DNA of 64,000 nt from Hofstenia miamia. Its lineage: Eukaryota > Xenacoelomorpha > Acoela > Hofsteniidae. Location of the stretch: positions 256,588-320,587 of the forward strand of contig CABFPE010000200.1 of the NCBI GenBank assembly GCA_900660155.1. The letters run 5' to 3'. The notes under the pieces were generated by a model. The model did no database searches. It was not told where the DNA came from and saw nothing but the letters and a program-made list of their open reading frames with translations. Positions 11,136 through 22,330 of the stretch are shown in pieces. The translations under genes and the position numbers were made by a program. Numbering within the stretch: the stretch's first letter is position 1; the number at the start of each line of letters is the position of its first letter.

Positions 11136-11617
11136 TAATAATAATGAATGACTTTTTTAGCCGCTGAAGGCATACACTACAAAAATATTAAAACAATTCA
11201 AGTTTTATGGCAGTGACAGACAGTCACGAGAGATAAAGTAGGCGCAGATGGAAGTGTAGGTGTAGATTTCTTGAAAATAAATCAATGGCTGTTAGAGGGT
11301 TGAGAGGCAAGACGTAATTAGAAGCAGTACAAGCACGATTGAAAAACGAGTGAAGGGTGCGATGTTTCTTGGAACGACGAATGGAGAAAGTAACATCATC
11401 AGAGCGGGAATTAGAGTACTTAATGAATTCAAAAGCATCAAGGTCCAATTTACATTGAACTAGAGGAGATCGCAGGCTTGGAAGTAAAGTGACAGCGGGA
11501 GAGTGGAGAATTTGAGAAGAGCGTCTTTGTATGGCAAGGAAGAGATCCATTTGAAGCACCCTTCTGGAAGCATTCCATAGAGTGGAACAAGAAACGAGAA
11601 GGCCATCAACAGGGAGA
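11136..11617 (-). mobile_element. LINE family A, second copy
   Basis: Begins on + with a short (AAT)n and GAATGACTTTTTTAGCCGC, the same 3' end as 3991-4433, and continues with the shared segment GCATACACTACAAAA. The minus-strand remnant (11224-11559) reads KLDLDAFEFIKYSNSRSDD and RRSKKHRTLHSFFNRAC, the RT C-terminal region. Confidence 0.75.
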
Positions 11618-11960
11618 ATCTTACTTTTCGATGAGTTTTTGGTTGATATTGAATATAAATGGGTATTTTTTATAAAACACTTCGCTTAGGTCAGTAATTA
11701 AGATTTTTGCTCAATTAAGGTGAATCATAATGACTTTTTATACCCATATCTAATTTTCTAACTATTGAATTCATGAGAGAGTTGAATTTTAACTTTGAGT
11801 CAATAGATTACTTCGAGATACTTGAAAAAATCTACAAAAGGAATATTAATATTATTTGCATTTAAAATGATTTTTATTACTTTCGGAATGCATCAAGTAT
11901 TTACTTTACATTCTACAAAATCGATGATCATGTATTGCTTTGTCAAATTGAATACTAGAG
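11618..11960 (-). mobile_element. LINE family C-like RT fragment
   Basis: Nucleotide similarity to 17280-17600 of the family C element: TCGATGAGTTTTTGG against TCGATGAATTTTTTG, then the segments for 'aaaacactt.gcttaggtcag' and 'ttgagtcaatagatta'. It is on the minus strand and full of stops. Confidence 0.55.
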
Positions 11961-11989
11961 GCTTAATCGGGATCTAACAGTTTACATAC

Positions 11990-12240
11990 AAATAAATAGA
12001 TTAAAAAACTAAGATTGATATTAAAAAACACTTTTACACTTTTAATATGAAAAGACTGCCATCTCGAGGTTATAAATTTTACAATCCTGATTACTCTTAA
12101 TAGAAACTAACATCGCCATAAACCAAGCCAATTATCATTCTCATTTGTAAATATCTCTTGTTTTATTTCGTTTGTTTGGATTTCTTTTCTTGACGCTTTC
12201 AGAATTGTTATTAGTATTTATAATTAGAAATTATCTTTAT
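11990..12240 (+). mobile_element. LINE C-terminus and 3' UTR
   Basis: The plus-strand reading ends in SRGYKFYNPDYS and a stop, matching the end of the 16915-17820 polymerase (WLGFKFYNNDY). The following UTR (TAATAGAAACTAACATCGCC...) recurs at 20771-20880. Confidence 0.6.
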
Positions 12241-12319
12241 TTCAGAATGAAACACATCAAACTGACTAAATTTACAAACTATAATAAAATTCACTTCACT
12301 TGAAGAGTTATTTGCGGCA

Positions 12320-12830
12320 TTTTACGGACGTGATAGCTCTGGTGTTGTCTTCCTTTCGTGTCGGTGTTTTTGGTAAGGGTTGGAGACTTGGGAAGTAGAT
12401 AATGCAAATAGGAAGCGGAGAAAATTTCTAGATTGATGAGTTCGTAACGTGTGAATATGGTAGACAGTGGAGGTTACAGCGAGAATGCTAGTATTTCTTG
12501 GAAAAAGAAACGTAAATCTCCTATCTATATCTCTTTCAGGGGCTGGTAAACGTTTCCGGAGACTTGTAGAGGCATAGTCACTTCTTCCAGGTACTAGATC
12601 TGATAGTAAATGGTCCTCAGTACACTCTCTTCAACAGCTTTTCATCTGACTTTCTCACAATTTTTTCAATAGATTCAAAGTTATCCGTATATCCCAGTCG
12701 CATTGCCTTCCTCTGTAGTTTGTCTATGAGTTGCTGTAATGACTTCCTGCATCCTCCCCATACTGAAACCGAATAGGTTATGTTTGGCAATATCAACGCA
12801 GTGTAAAGTATCTTGAACATGGATATTTCT
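12320..12830 (-). mobile_element. LINE reverse transcriptase C-terminal fragment
   Basis: The minus strand encodes ILYTALILPNITYSVSVWGG followed by LQQLIDKLQRKAMRL, the 'l..al.lP.i.Y...vWg....... l..lQrka.R' block. The reading continues in other frames down to 12320. It belongs to a different subfamily from the neighbours. Confidence 0.65.
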
Positions 12831-12859
12831 TCTTCTTAGTTCATACAATTTCTGAATAT

Positions 12860-14060
12860 AGATATTTCTTCTTCTTAGACCTTTCTAAAGGCTTTGATTC
12901 TATTAATCATAGACTCTTCATAGAAAACTTATCATATATGGGAGTTTCCTATAATTTGATAACTAGATTTTTAAAGCGTAGATATCAGAGTAAAGATATG
13001 CGATATTTTTCACATTAGCTACCTGATAATAATGGTGTTCCGCAAAGAACAATTCTTGGTCCACATCTTTTCAGTATATATTTAAACGTATGCACATGGC
13101 AACTGATTGTAGCTTAATTCAATACGCCCTTCCAGCTCACTAAAGATAATTACGATGTTTCAACCTTAACCCTTAATTTCAATCATACAAGCATTCCGAC
13201 TTTAGTTTCAAGTACATAGAATTAATTTTTGATTCTCAGCTAAATTTTGAATTTTACATTAATGCAATAATTGAGCATTTTTAAGGATTTTTAATAATTT
13301 TTAATATCTTAAAATCACTGAAAGCATTTTAATAAGATCATTTCAACCAAGTCTAAATACGAAAGAAGATTATATACATAAACTATTGTTACCAATAATT
13401 AAGATTTAGTGGAATAAAGTATTGCTATAAAATCAAGTAAATTTAGAGGGAATTATTTGTAAAACTGACGATGACTTTGTAAGTCGAAATATATTTGAAT
13501 GTTTTTGTTAAAATTAATGCAATAGTTCGATAATTAGTCATCGCTATAAGAAGCATGTCAATGATAGTAATGCAGTTACCAGCTTCTGCAATAATTCAAT
13601 TTTTTCATACATTTATGATGAGTCATCTAAATTGTGCAAACATATTACTTACTGATATAAAAGACGTTTTTTCAGAAACTTGATGTGCAATTAAAAGGAG
13701 AAAAATTCTTCCAGAACTAAGGAGTACATTTGGAAAAAGGATTGATTTGGAAGACAGCTTGTCATTTTGAATATTACGTTGACATTTTTAAATTCATCTA
13801 AAACTTACTACCTTATAATACTATTTGAATGCCTGGTTTTTATTCATAAACAGAACTCCAGATCAAAACATTTATCTGCATAAGATACAAAAAAGTCTTG
13901 ATAGAATCATTCATAAAAATGCCGCTATCCGAACATGGAATTCATTACTTAAAGAGATAATTTTCATTCAATAGATCGATTTCAAAACGAAATTTATAGA
14001 CTTTTGATTATATTAAATTGTCTAAACTTCCATTTTGGTTTACTAAAAGTAAAATTTGGT
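12860..14060 (+). mobile_element. LINE reverse transcriptase, degenerate
   Basis: The plus strand reads DLSKGFDSINH near 12875, NNGVPQRTILGPHLFSIYLN near 13030, then late-region scraps up to AAIRTWNSLLKEI near 13920. These are the RT motifs 'DlskAFDtvnH', 'GVPQGtiLgPllF.iYiND' and the C-terminal 'TWNsLP.ei'. Many stops and small deletions; the catalytic YxDD block is not readable. Confidence 0.6.
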
Positions 14061-14554
14061 CAATCTGTGCGGCCAGTAGACATTGGCAGTGAGCAAAATT
14101 TTCGTATAGAATGCTTTTAGGTAAATTGCAGCTGAGGCAGACTCGTGCTGACACTTTCTATCATAATTTATTTTTGCCTATGTATATATATATATATATA
14201 TATTACCGATGCTTTCTCCGTGAGCAATCGTTCCTTGCGTTCGCGCTGTGCTTACTGCGATTAAAGCTACTTTGCTCATTGCGCTATCTGAAGAGGAGTT
14301 AAAAACAAAACTAAATTATTAGCTCCTCTGAAGAATCTCGGCAGAGATATCTTGTTCAATATGTTAGCGGCAATTAAAGAGACGAATCCGAATCATCCAA
14401 CAAAACTACGCAAGTTGAACCAAAATTTAAACATACTCCCTCAAACAGATAAGAAATTACCTCGAACCCACCATTTGAAAGCTGAATTCCTTTCAATTGG
14501 ATCATCCATGTATCGCCACTTTAAGGCTCCGGGATTACTAAGGACTCCCACATC

Positions 14555-14931
14555 AGAGATGTAAAAGAGCTGCTGGGCCGGTTTAGGGCCGATATATTTT
14601 AAACAGAATTGCCGAAATTTCATGAAAAAATTATTTTAGACAGTGTGACTTAATAAAATATTCAAATCAATGAATGTTTGATATTGGTATTCATTAATTT
14701 ACCCTGCACTTAAACGCGTGCGCGTACCGGCCACGTTAGCAGGTATCGGCCTCTTTGATTATGACCATGCTTAGGAGTGAGTCACCTGTCGTGCCGAGCT
14801 TTTGAATATATATGTATGTATATTAGTTTAGGGCCAAAAAATAAGACGTAGGGCTCAAATAGGGCTGAGTTATTCCAGGGTTAGGGCCGGGCCGGTTTAG
14901 GGCCACAAAAAAGCGTCCCTCTTACATCTCT
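14555..14931. mobile_element. Inverted-repeat element with GGCCGG-rich ends (MITE candidate)
   Basis: AGAGATGTAAAAGAG at 14555 faces its near complement ending at 14931 (CTCTTACATCTCT). Just inside both ends lies a GC-rich GGGCCGGTTTAGGGCC block (about 14575 and 14890), strikingly GC-rich for this region. No clear 8-bp target duplication was found. Confidence 0.4.
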
Positions 14932-14960
14932 ATCCCTCATGCGTTCAATCTTACCCGAGC

Positions 14961-15249
14961 TTGCCCAGTCTATCAAAGGTTTTTAATATGCCGCCGCATT
15001 GTGTTTTCAATCAGCGATCGCTTAATAAAAAGACAGACACCGGCCGTTCTAGATTTTTTACCCTGTCACCTCCGCATCAGCACCGCTTTTCAAACGCACA
15101 CCGCCATTTTTACAAACGCTGTCAAACACATTACAGGACTTCCCGCTAAAGCAGCCTTTACTCTCATCACCACTATACACGCGTCGAAGTTATGCAGACG
15201 TTCCTTCAACAACACCGCCGTTGGCACCCACTGGGGTTCACAGAATTAG
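14961..15249 (+). other. Unassigned GC-richer stretch with short ORFs
   Basis: Two overlapping short ORFs run through a region richer in G+C than its surroundings. The products do not resemble a family I know. As a LINE ORF2 begins about 300 bp downstream, this may be the element's 5' region or ORF1 tail. Confidence 0.25.
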
Positions 15250-15540
15250 AAACTTTCTTAGACTTTTCCAATGACAATAAATTTTATTTTTATATTAACT
15301 ATTCTTGAGATATTCGCCTAATTTATGTCATCGCCAATAATTCATGTTCTATCTTATACTTAAAATTAATTCTTTTAAATTCAAACTTCAATGCTACCTG
15401 TGTTAGAAAAACCTTCTTGCTTGCTTAATAATAGACCTAAGTTAAGATACAACATAAACACCGATAAAATGCTGTTTTCATTTTCATTAAAATAACAAAG
15501 CATTCTTTCTTTTTTCTACTAATAACAATATTTTTACTAA

Positions 15541-16110
15541 TATCAGGCATCGAGATTAATCGCGGTCCTCCTAAAACTGGTAATATTTACAAATATTCAG
15601 AATTCTCAAATATGAATTCAATAAATTCGTTTAAATATGTGCACGTAAATTTTCAGAATCTTCCTATTAGAAATTTAGAATTATCGATTGACCCAGATGA
15701 GTTATCATTGTCACTTGTAAATCACGTTTCAGTTATCGCCGAAACGAAGTTTGTACCCAGTTCAGAAGCTAATTGTCGAAATTCTGAATTCAAATATTTA
15801 GAAAGGACAGAAATCCAACCATTCACTTTAATAAGACAAAAGCGGGAGGTGTTATGTTATTAATTCCCAAATTACTTAAACCAAAACTTAGGACATAAAT
15901 AGCGAAAGACTCAACTTTTGAAAGTCATTGGGTTGAAATTCTAAACCCAAACAACAATTTTAATTGCCAGTTGTTATTGTCCAAATAAAACTTATACAAA
16001 TAGTTTTTTCTTGAATGAATTTTATACTGCACTGAGTTACAATACGAATATAATGGTAATGGGAGACTGAAATGTAAACCTTCTAAATGCCGACAGTGCT
16101 AATATTGACC
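15541..16110 (+). mobile_element. LINE ORF2 N-terminus: AP-endonuclease domain
   Basis: Starts with SGIEINRGPP, the degraded version of the '(S)GDvElNPGP' opening of many CR1-type ORF2 proteins. It then reads FKYVHVNFQNL and VSVIAETKF, matching 'i..lNvqSl' and 'v..itETwl' of the apurinic endonuclease, followed by DSTFESHWVEI. The frame is broken after about 15860. Confidence 0.6.
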
Positions 16111-16119
16111 TGAACGATT

Positions 16120-16440
16120 ACTTAATCTCCTAGCATCCTGCTGTTGACGACGAGGGAGACATTAAAGCATTCGAAGAAGAACCTAAAGATACAGACAAGG
16201 ATTCTGATAATCCTGAATCAGGAAATGATGAGGAAATTGCATTTGGTGACATAAATTTTAAATGGTACACATATTCTTTGACTACATGGGTTCGTAATAT
16301 ACTGCCTGAAGCACTTCACACTCTTTGGAATCATGCAACGGAAATACAATCCTTTTTCTGTTTTTCAATGAAGATATCATTCATCATATTCTGCAGATAA
16401 TCGGACTATATTGGACTGGCCCATACCTCCTCATTTTTCT
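16120..16440 (+). mobile_element. Possible piggyBac transposase N-terminal remnant
   Basis: An acidic segment (DDEGDIKAFEEEPKDTDKDS) is followed by INFKWYTYS and, after one frameshift, LFFNEDIIHHILQ. This echoes the acidic N-terminus, the 'W' entry and the 'F..lFf.e.ii..I' helix of piggyBac transposases such as the one at 40804. No termini were found. Confidence 0.35.
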
Positions 16441-16734
16441 ATGTCGTGTGAAATTCAATATACATTAAGTTCAATTACTTCTAATGGGAAGTCGTTGCTT
16501 TATATTTTTGAAAGAAGTCTATGTAATGAGGCATCTCATCTAAGGGTCGTGAGGAAGCACAAAAGTTGCTTTTGTTTCAAATTCACCACAAAAATTATAC
16601 ATAAACACATATTTTTGTACAGCATGAACATGCAAGCAAAAAAGAATGTATAAGTGCTAGCCCCAAAAGTGTTTAGGTAATTTTCCCAAAAAGTAAAATA
16701 TAAAATGAAATATATAAATTTCTTACATGAAAGT

Positions 16735-17825
16735 TACATAAGATAAGATAAGATAAGAGATTCTATATTCAGATAAATGTTTACAATTCAATAACTGATA
16801 ATTTATCTGAATAGCGTCATAAATTACAAAAAAGTAACCAATCTACAAATCAACATACATTACAAAAAGTAACAATTCTTACAGGCTATGGATGAATTAC
16901 TTTATATTGCTATTTTAATGACGAGTTATCGTATAGTCATTGTTGTAAAATTTAAATCCTAACCATGATGTACCTAAAATATATTTTTGCTTAAGGAAGA
17001 TTTTTAAACGCTTTTTAAAAGGTTTCAATTTTTCAATGCTTTTAATTTCTTTAGGTAGCGAATTCCAGGTTCGAATTGCGACATTAATGAAAGATTTCTT
17101 CAAAAATTTTTTCTTATACTTAACACATGTAAAAATTTTAGATCTTGAATTCTGTTTATACGCAAATCCCGGGAATTTAATTGAATTATAAGGCGGTAGA
17201 TTTTTTACTAGTTTGAAAAATGTTAGCAAGGTATTTAAAATGACGAGTTGTTTTGGAAAGAGAATTGACCTAGAAATGTAATGTTTAGTTTTCGATGAAT
17301 TTTTTGCTGAGATATTCAGTGCCCATTTTAATTGAATGTCAAGTTTTCTATAAAGCACATCACTTAGATCAGTAAATAAGATGTTTGCATAATTAAGGTG
17401 GCTCATGATAAAAGCATGGAAGAATTGAATAATTGCACAAGGTGGTAACTGCTTAACTACTAGTGTCATACTTTTTATACCTATAGCTAGTTTTCTAACT
17501 GTTATGTTAATGTGAGTGTTGAACTTTAACTTTGAGTCAATGGTTACTCCTAAGTACTTGAAAGTGTCTACAATAGATACATTAACAATATTAATTTTCA
17601 AAATCATTTTGGAACCATCGTAGTTATTTTTATTGGGCTGCAACATACAAAATTCCGTCTTAGCTTCATTAATTAGCAACTTATGCATTGAAAAATATTT
17701 TGACGATTTGTTGCAATTGAATTCTATTGATTCCACTGCTGAGTGCAATGATGTATTATCGCTGAAGATGAAGGTGTCATCGGCATATTGAATTAGATTG
17801 CAATTGGTTATTGACTGCATCTCAT
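16735..17825 (-). mobile_element. LINE family C: reverse transcriptase C-terminal half with 3' UTR and (TTATC)n tail
   Basis: The best preserved LINE here. The minus-strand ORF (16915-17820, 301 codons) includes the catalytic YADD in NLIQYADDTFIF, then FKYLGVTIDSKLKF, ILNTLLTFFKL and IRTWNSLPKEIKSIEKLKPF. It has a 3' UTR and an (AGATA)n tail on + (16738-16757), i.e. (TTATC)n on its own strand. It is 5'-truncated at about 17825. The lack of stops over 300 codons suggests a fairly young insertion. Confidence 0.85.
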
Positions 17826-18059
17826 TTACATAAATACTAAAAATGAAAATTTATGTGTGCAAATTGTAGACGCACGGACGGATGAAGTTTCTCTTTTTTA
17901 TCGTACTATTGATGGTTAAAAAACAAATCCATTGGACCGTCATTAACACCAACTTGACTTCTAAAACCCACAGCCGACTTAATAGCTGAGCCAACATCTT
18001 ATTGTTGGTATAAGACATTCCTTTTTTCCAGACGAAATATAGCGCCACTATTTTAAAAA
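17826..18059. other. Unassigned stretch between two LINE fragments
   Basis: A minus-strand open stretch here has no family I can name. It separates the reverse-oriented LINE (ending 17825) from a forward one (from 18060). Confidence 0.3.
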
Positions 18060-19020
18060 GTAGATCCTGAAGATTGCTTAAATTATTGACCTATTTCAAT
18101 CCGCTCCCCAATCAGTAAAGTATGTGAACGAATTCTTTTTAATCAAATTGATGAGCATTTTTGCAACCATGATCTTTACTCCAAAATCCAACGTGGTTTT
18201 CGTAAAGGTATTTCTAAAAGCTATTGAAAAATGGTGAAAAACGATAGATGATAAAGACTACTCAGCAGTAGCTTGTTTAGACCTTTCGAAAGCTTTCGAT
18301 TCGATTGATCATTACATTTGCTACAAAAAGTTAAATTTCTAGCTTTTTCAAAAGATAGTATGGGTCTCATTTCTAATAACTTGTATAATGGTATGCAACG
18401 AGTAAAGCTTAATGAATCTTTTTCAGATTGGGTTGGTACTAAAAATTGAGTCCAGCAAGGAACGATTTTGGGTCTATTAATATTTAATATTTATATAATC
18501 GATTTGTGCGATGTAACAACATGTGATGTTATGCATTATGCCGATGATACAATATTATTTAATTCAAACTATCGAAAAAATAGTACTTATCTCACTAAAT
18601 GTTTTGCTTCCTTAAGGATAAAAGTGAATCCTTTAAAAACTTAATTCTGCATAGTTAAGTCAAATTCTACATCTACTACTACCTCACAATTTAAAGAACT
18701 TAATTTTAACGGCATTCATATAAAGCAAGTTGAGTCCTTTAAATTCCTTGGAATTATTTTAGATTCACACTTAAATTTTGAAAAGCAACTAAATCATTTT
18801 ATTAGAAAAATGGATCTATCGATTAGAATGAGCAAAATTTCTCAAAAACTTCCAACTAAAGCAAAAATTCAGTTAATTCATACTCTAGTATTAAGTCATT
18901 TCAACTATGCGAATATACTCTAGACAGATATAAACTAAAACTTATTTCTACATCCACAATTGTATATCTATATAAATGTCCTTAAGATATTCTTCAAACT
19001 AATTAATAAATACTTTCCCA
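18060..19020 (+). mobile_element. LINE reverse transcriptase, degenerate
   Basis: The plus strand reads PISIRSPISKVCERILFNQI ('yRPIslL..lsKi.E.i...'), FNIYIIDLCD, then HYADDTILF with the catalytic YADD, then ESFKFLGIILDSHLNFEKQL and LVLSHFNYANIL. Stops are scattered. It is related to the element at 16735-17825 but in opposite orientation. Confidence 0.7.
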
Positions 19021-19136
19021 TATAACAAAAATGACGTTCTTTCCGAAAAAATAATTATTAAATAAAACAAAAGAACGCATTTAATTGAACCTATTAGGTA
19101 TAAGAAGCGAATAATGAAAAACTCTTTTCTAAACAC

Positions 19137-19225
19137 TAGAGGTGGGCGCCGCCGTCAGCCGACTACTATTGGCGGCGCAGACCCAAAAGGCCGGCGGCGG
19201 CGCAGCCAGCTGAGCGACATCTATA
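19137..19225. repeat. GC-rich hAT-like terminus
   Basis: AGAGGTGGGCGCCGCCG begins a block of about 85 bp packed with GGCGGCG motifs in otherwise AT-rich DNA. The first bases resemble hAT terminal repeats (C/TAGAGGTGGGC). No matching opposite end was found, so this is an inference from one end only. Confidence 0.3.
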
Positions 19226-19789
19226 GAATTGGATTAGAGTGTAAACATTCCATATAGAAAATCTATAAGGTCAATAGCCCTGGAGAAACGGTATATGATG
19301 CAAGAAGTATTGTGCAAATATCCATCTGCAAAAAAGTTCACCATGCGGTTACATGCAATCTGATTAATAAGACATAACCTCAACTAAAATTTAATAAAAA
19401 CAATAATAAACTAAAACGCATTTAAGGTAATAAAAAACATAATATAACGTAATAAAAAAGATTCAACGTTGGGGAGAATAGCTAATCAATGTTAAACCAC
19501 ATCCATGATATTAAATGCGGTTTCCTTTTTATGACACATTTCGTCTGTCTTGATATAGTTTTAGTTATCAATCCTGATTGCTCTGTCAGAAAATTCGATG
19601 GCATTCTTTTAAACATATGTGTGTGTGCTTATAAATTATTGGAAATGTAAATTATATTATTTCTCACCGAAATTGTAAACTCCTTTTAGTGCGCTAGAGC
19701 GTTTAATTAGGTTTCGGATAGTTATTTATCTTAATAGGCTATCGGGCATTTTTCCTTTTAAGTTTAGAAATTCAATTAAATTCGGAATG

Positions 19790-20340
19790 ATTAATCAGCC
19801 TTAGTTCACCGCTGGTCGAACCAGTTCAAACGGAAACACCGCCCCCAGTTTCCTCATTAGGATGCAAATTTGGCGATGGCAAGCTGCTCAAAGGAACTTT
19901 TCATTATAGAAGGCAGTCAGCAGGTCTGAGAAGGCGATACGAAGTAAAATTACAAAGCCCACCGGGAAGATGATGACGTCAATGGATCCACATCCAATCA
20001 CCACGAGGAGGCTGTACTTACGGCATAAATAGGAGGACACGAACACGAGTCGTTAGACCCCGCAGGAGAGTAAGACGAAACACTGTCAGTCTCGCATTTG
20101 GAGAAGAGCAGAGTCAGCATGAGACGCTGTCAGTTTTGCTGTTAAATTGGTTGGTTTAAACTGGTTAAAGTGGTAGTCAAAGTTTTTGGCAAGTTTTGCT
20201 GTCAGATTGCTAAGTAAGTTAGTTCCGAATTTCTAAATTCTTTAGCCTACTAAGTTTGTAGTATATTTGTTTGCTATTGCACATTTAGGTTATTATTAAC
20301 TAGTAAGTTAAAATAAAGTCGTTTTTATAAGTATTGTTTT
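19790..20340 (+). mobile_element. Possible solo LTR (boundaries uncertain)
   Basis: The promoter cluster above is followed about 280 bp later by AATAAA (near 20311) and a T-rich stretch, the U3-R order of an LTR. No internal coding region, primer-binding site or second LTR was recognised, so if this is an LTR fossil it is solo and the family cannot be named. Confidence 0.25.
19974..20031 (+). promoter_or_regulatory. CRE, CCAAT and TATA cluster
   Basis: TGACGTCA (19974-19981), CCAAT (19994-19998) and CATAAATA (20024-20031) are correctly ordered and spaced for a pol II promoter, in a locally GC-richer segment (about 19790-20110). No ORF of note follows within 700 bp. Either a gene promoter with its coding exon elsewhere or the U3 promoter of an old LTR. 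Confidence 0.4.
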
Positions 20341-20770
20341 TCACACTTAAGTTATGTTAAATAGTTTATTGCAATTACTTTAACACTTTATTTTATTGTT
20401 TGTTTAAGCTCTTTGAATAATTGTGGTAAATTGTTCAAATCAGATTTAATTGTTGTTTTCATCCTGGTAGAATTCTAATTTGATAAAATTCTTTAACTTG
20501 TTACAGAATGAACGTTTCTGCTTAAAAGTTTTAGTGTTAATAAGAGTTAAATTAACGATAGAGACTTTTAATCTTATTTTTGGTAAATTGTCAGAGATAA
20601 GAGCTGTCGCTAGAATATTTTTGTTCCAGAATTCGACAGTACCGGAAAATTAAATTGCTAGGTAAAAATTATCTTTTTGGGAAAAATTCCACTAGTACGT
20701 GACTGCACAAATAAATCGTTATTAGAAACACAAACCCCAAAAGTATAAACGCCTAGCCAACGCAATTTTC

Positions 20771-20880
20771 TAACAGCTCTATTAATAGAAACTAACATCG
20801 CCTTAACCCAAGTTAATTATCATTATTATTTGTAGATATTTCTTGACGCTTTCAGAATTGCTATCAGCATTACTTATTGT
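20771..20880 (+). repeat. LINE 3' UTR copy
   Basis: Repeats 12098-12240: TAATAGAAACTAACATCGCC, then a shared TAATTATCATT segment and CTTGACGCTTTCAGAATTG. At 12098 this sequence follows a LINE stop codon, which identifies it as 3' UTR. Confidence 0.55.
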
Positions 20881-20929
20881 TCAAACAATGTTCATATGCT
20901 CCAGTAAAGTTAGTGTTATAGAAGTTCAT

Positions 20930-21165
20930 GGTAAACATTAAAGAATCATCCAAAGAAAACCTAACATCTGACAACTATCCAATCAATGCAAGTTTTATTT
21001 AACTGGAACTGATTTGCAAATTGATGAATCATCGTATACTCAAATTCTCAGTCGGAAGAAGATAAGAAACACGAAAAGGACTTGTACCAGTAGCTCATCA
21101 TTCATCGGAATTATCCCTGAAAATAGCAAAGAAGAATATATCATTTTTTGACGCGTGTAGCAAGG
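20930..21165 (+). mobile_element. LINE fragment: start of reverse transcriptase domain
   Basis: The plus strand reads NLTSDNYPINAS then LICKLMNHRILKF, the 'dNYRPIsll....KilEklm..rl..f' block. A short relic. Confidence 0.5.
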
Positions 21166-21169
21166 GACA

Positions 21170-21803
21170 CTAGTATATAATAATATAAGATATGCTTTAT
21201 TCAAATCAACATTAACCATTTTTAACCATTTTGAATATATATTAAATTAGAATAGGGTCATAAAATATACAAAACATACATACAATAGAACACAACACTA
21301 TACAATAAATCTACCAGAATTTTCTATAAGGATTTCAAGAACGAGATGTATAATCATCATTGTAGACATTGCATCATAGTCATGATTTAACCGTGATATA
21401 CTTTTGCTTAAGGAAATTTTAATGTGCTTCTTAATAGCTTGCAATTTTTCAATATTCTTTATCTGTTTAGGTAATGAGTTACAAATGAATGATTGCTTCA
21501 AACTTTTTTTCTATATTTAATGCAAGTAAATTGTTTTGATGTGGAATTCTGTTTATGAATAAAACCAGACATTGAAATAGTATTATAAGGTGGTAATTTC
21601 ATGATTAGTTTAAAAACCTTAACATCGTGTTCAATATGATTAGCTGTCTCTGAAAAGGATAGACCTAGAAATAAAGTGATTAGTTCGGAAAAAATTTTCT
21701 TTGAAACATTTAGGGCCTATTTTAATTGGGTATTGAGTTATCTATATAAAACATTATTTTAGGTCAGTAAATAATATATTGGCATAACTTAGGTGACTCA
21801 TAA
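21170..21803 (-). mobile_element. LINE family C-like 3' end
   Basis: The minus strand encodes SFICNSLPKQIKNIEKLQAI (21298-21501), matching WNSLPKEIKSIEKLKPF of the 16735-17825 element, and nucleotide similarity continues upstream to about 21803. There a new sequence begins (TAGGGCGATTTTTTTATTG), suggesting a DNA transposon joined here. Confidence 0.65.
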
Positions 21804-22330
21804 TTAGGGCGATTTTTTTATTGACCTAAAAAACAATTTTTAGACCTAACGAATTGACCTAAAAACGCAAGAATTGATTTAACAAAAAACAAAAATTATT
21901 GAATAATACAAAAAGATTTATTAAAACAAAACATTTAATCATTATTATTGCAGGAAGTCCAAAAAGTTTCTGTCGACTTTGAGCAAATTATTACGTCTTG
22001 AAAACGACTGTTCAACTTCTGCACTGTATGTTTGAGCTTTTTGAAGGAGACTATATTCGACAGGCGAAAGAGTTCCAGAAGCTTGAATTATTTCATTCAA
22101 ATCTTTTGTTTAACCTATGCTCGAAATGTGGTAATTGTGGATAAATCATCCCAAGCTTGTTTCAGAGAAAACGTGCTGCCTTCGAATTAATTTTGCAAGA
22201 GGTGGATACTGGCAAAATTCAACCAATTCTTGAACAACATCTTCGTTGTTGACCACAAACTTTGCTCGTTCAACTAACAAACAATCATCTTCAAAATCAT
22301 TGACAATATTCTTAACTTCCTTAAAGTTGT
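21803..22330 (-). mobile_element. Possible hAT-like transposase C-terminal fragment
   Basis: Starts with a TAGGGCG terminus. The minus strand reads DNFKEVKNIVNDFEDDC, LVEFCQYPPLAKLI, then TLSPVEYSLLQKAQTYSAEV and EQSFSRRNNLLKVDRNFLDF, resembling the hAT 'vEr.FS.....k..R..l' dimerisation block. Weak but suggestive. Confidence 0.35.
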
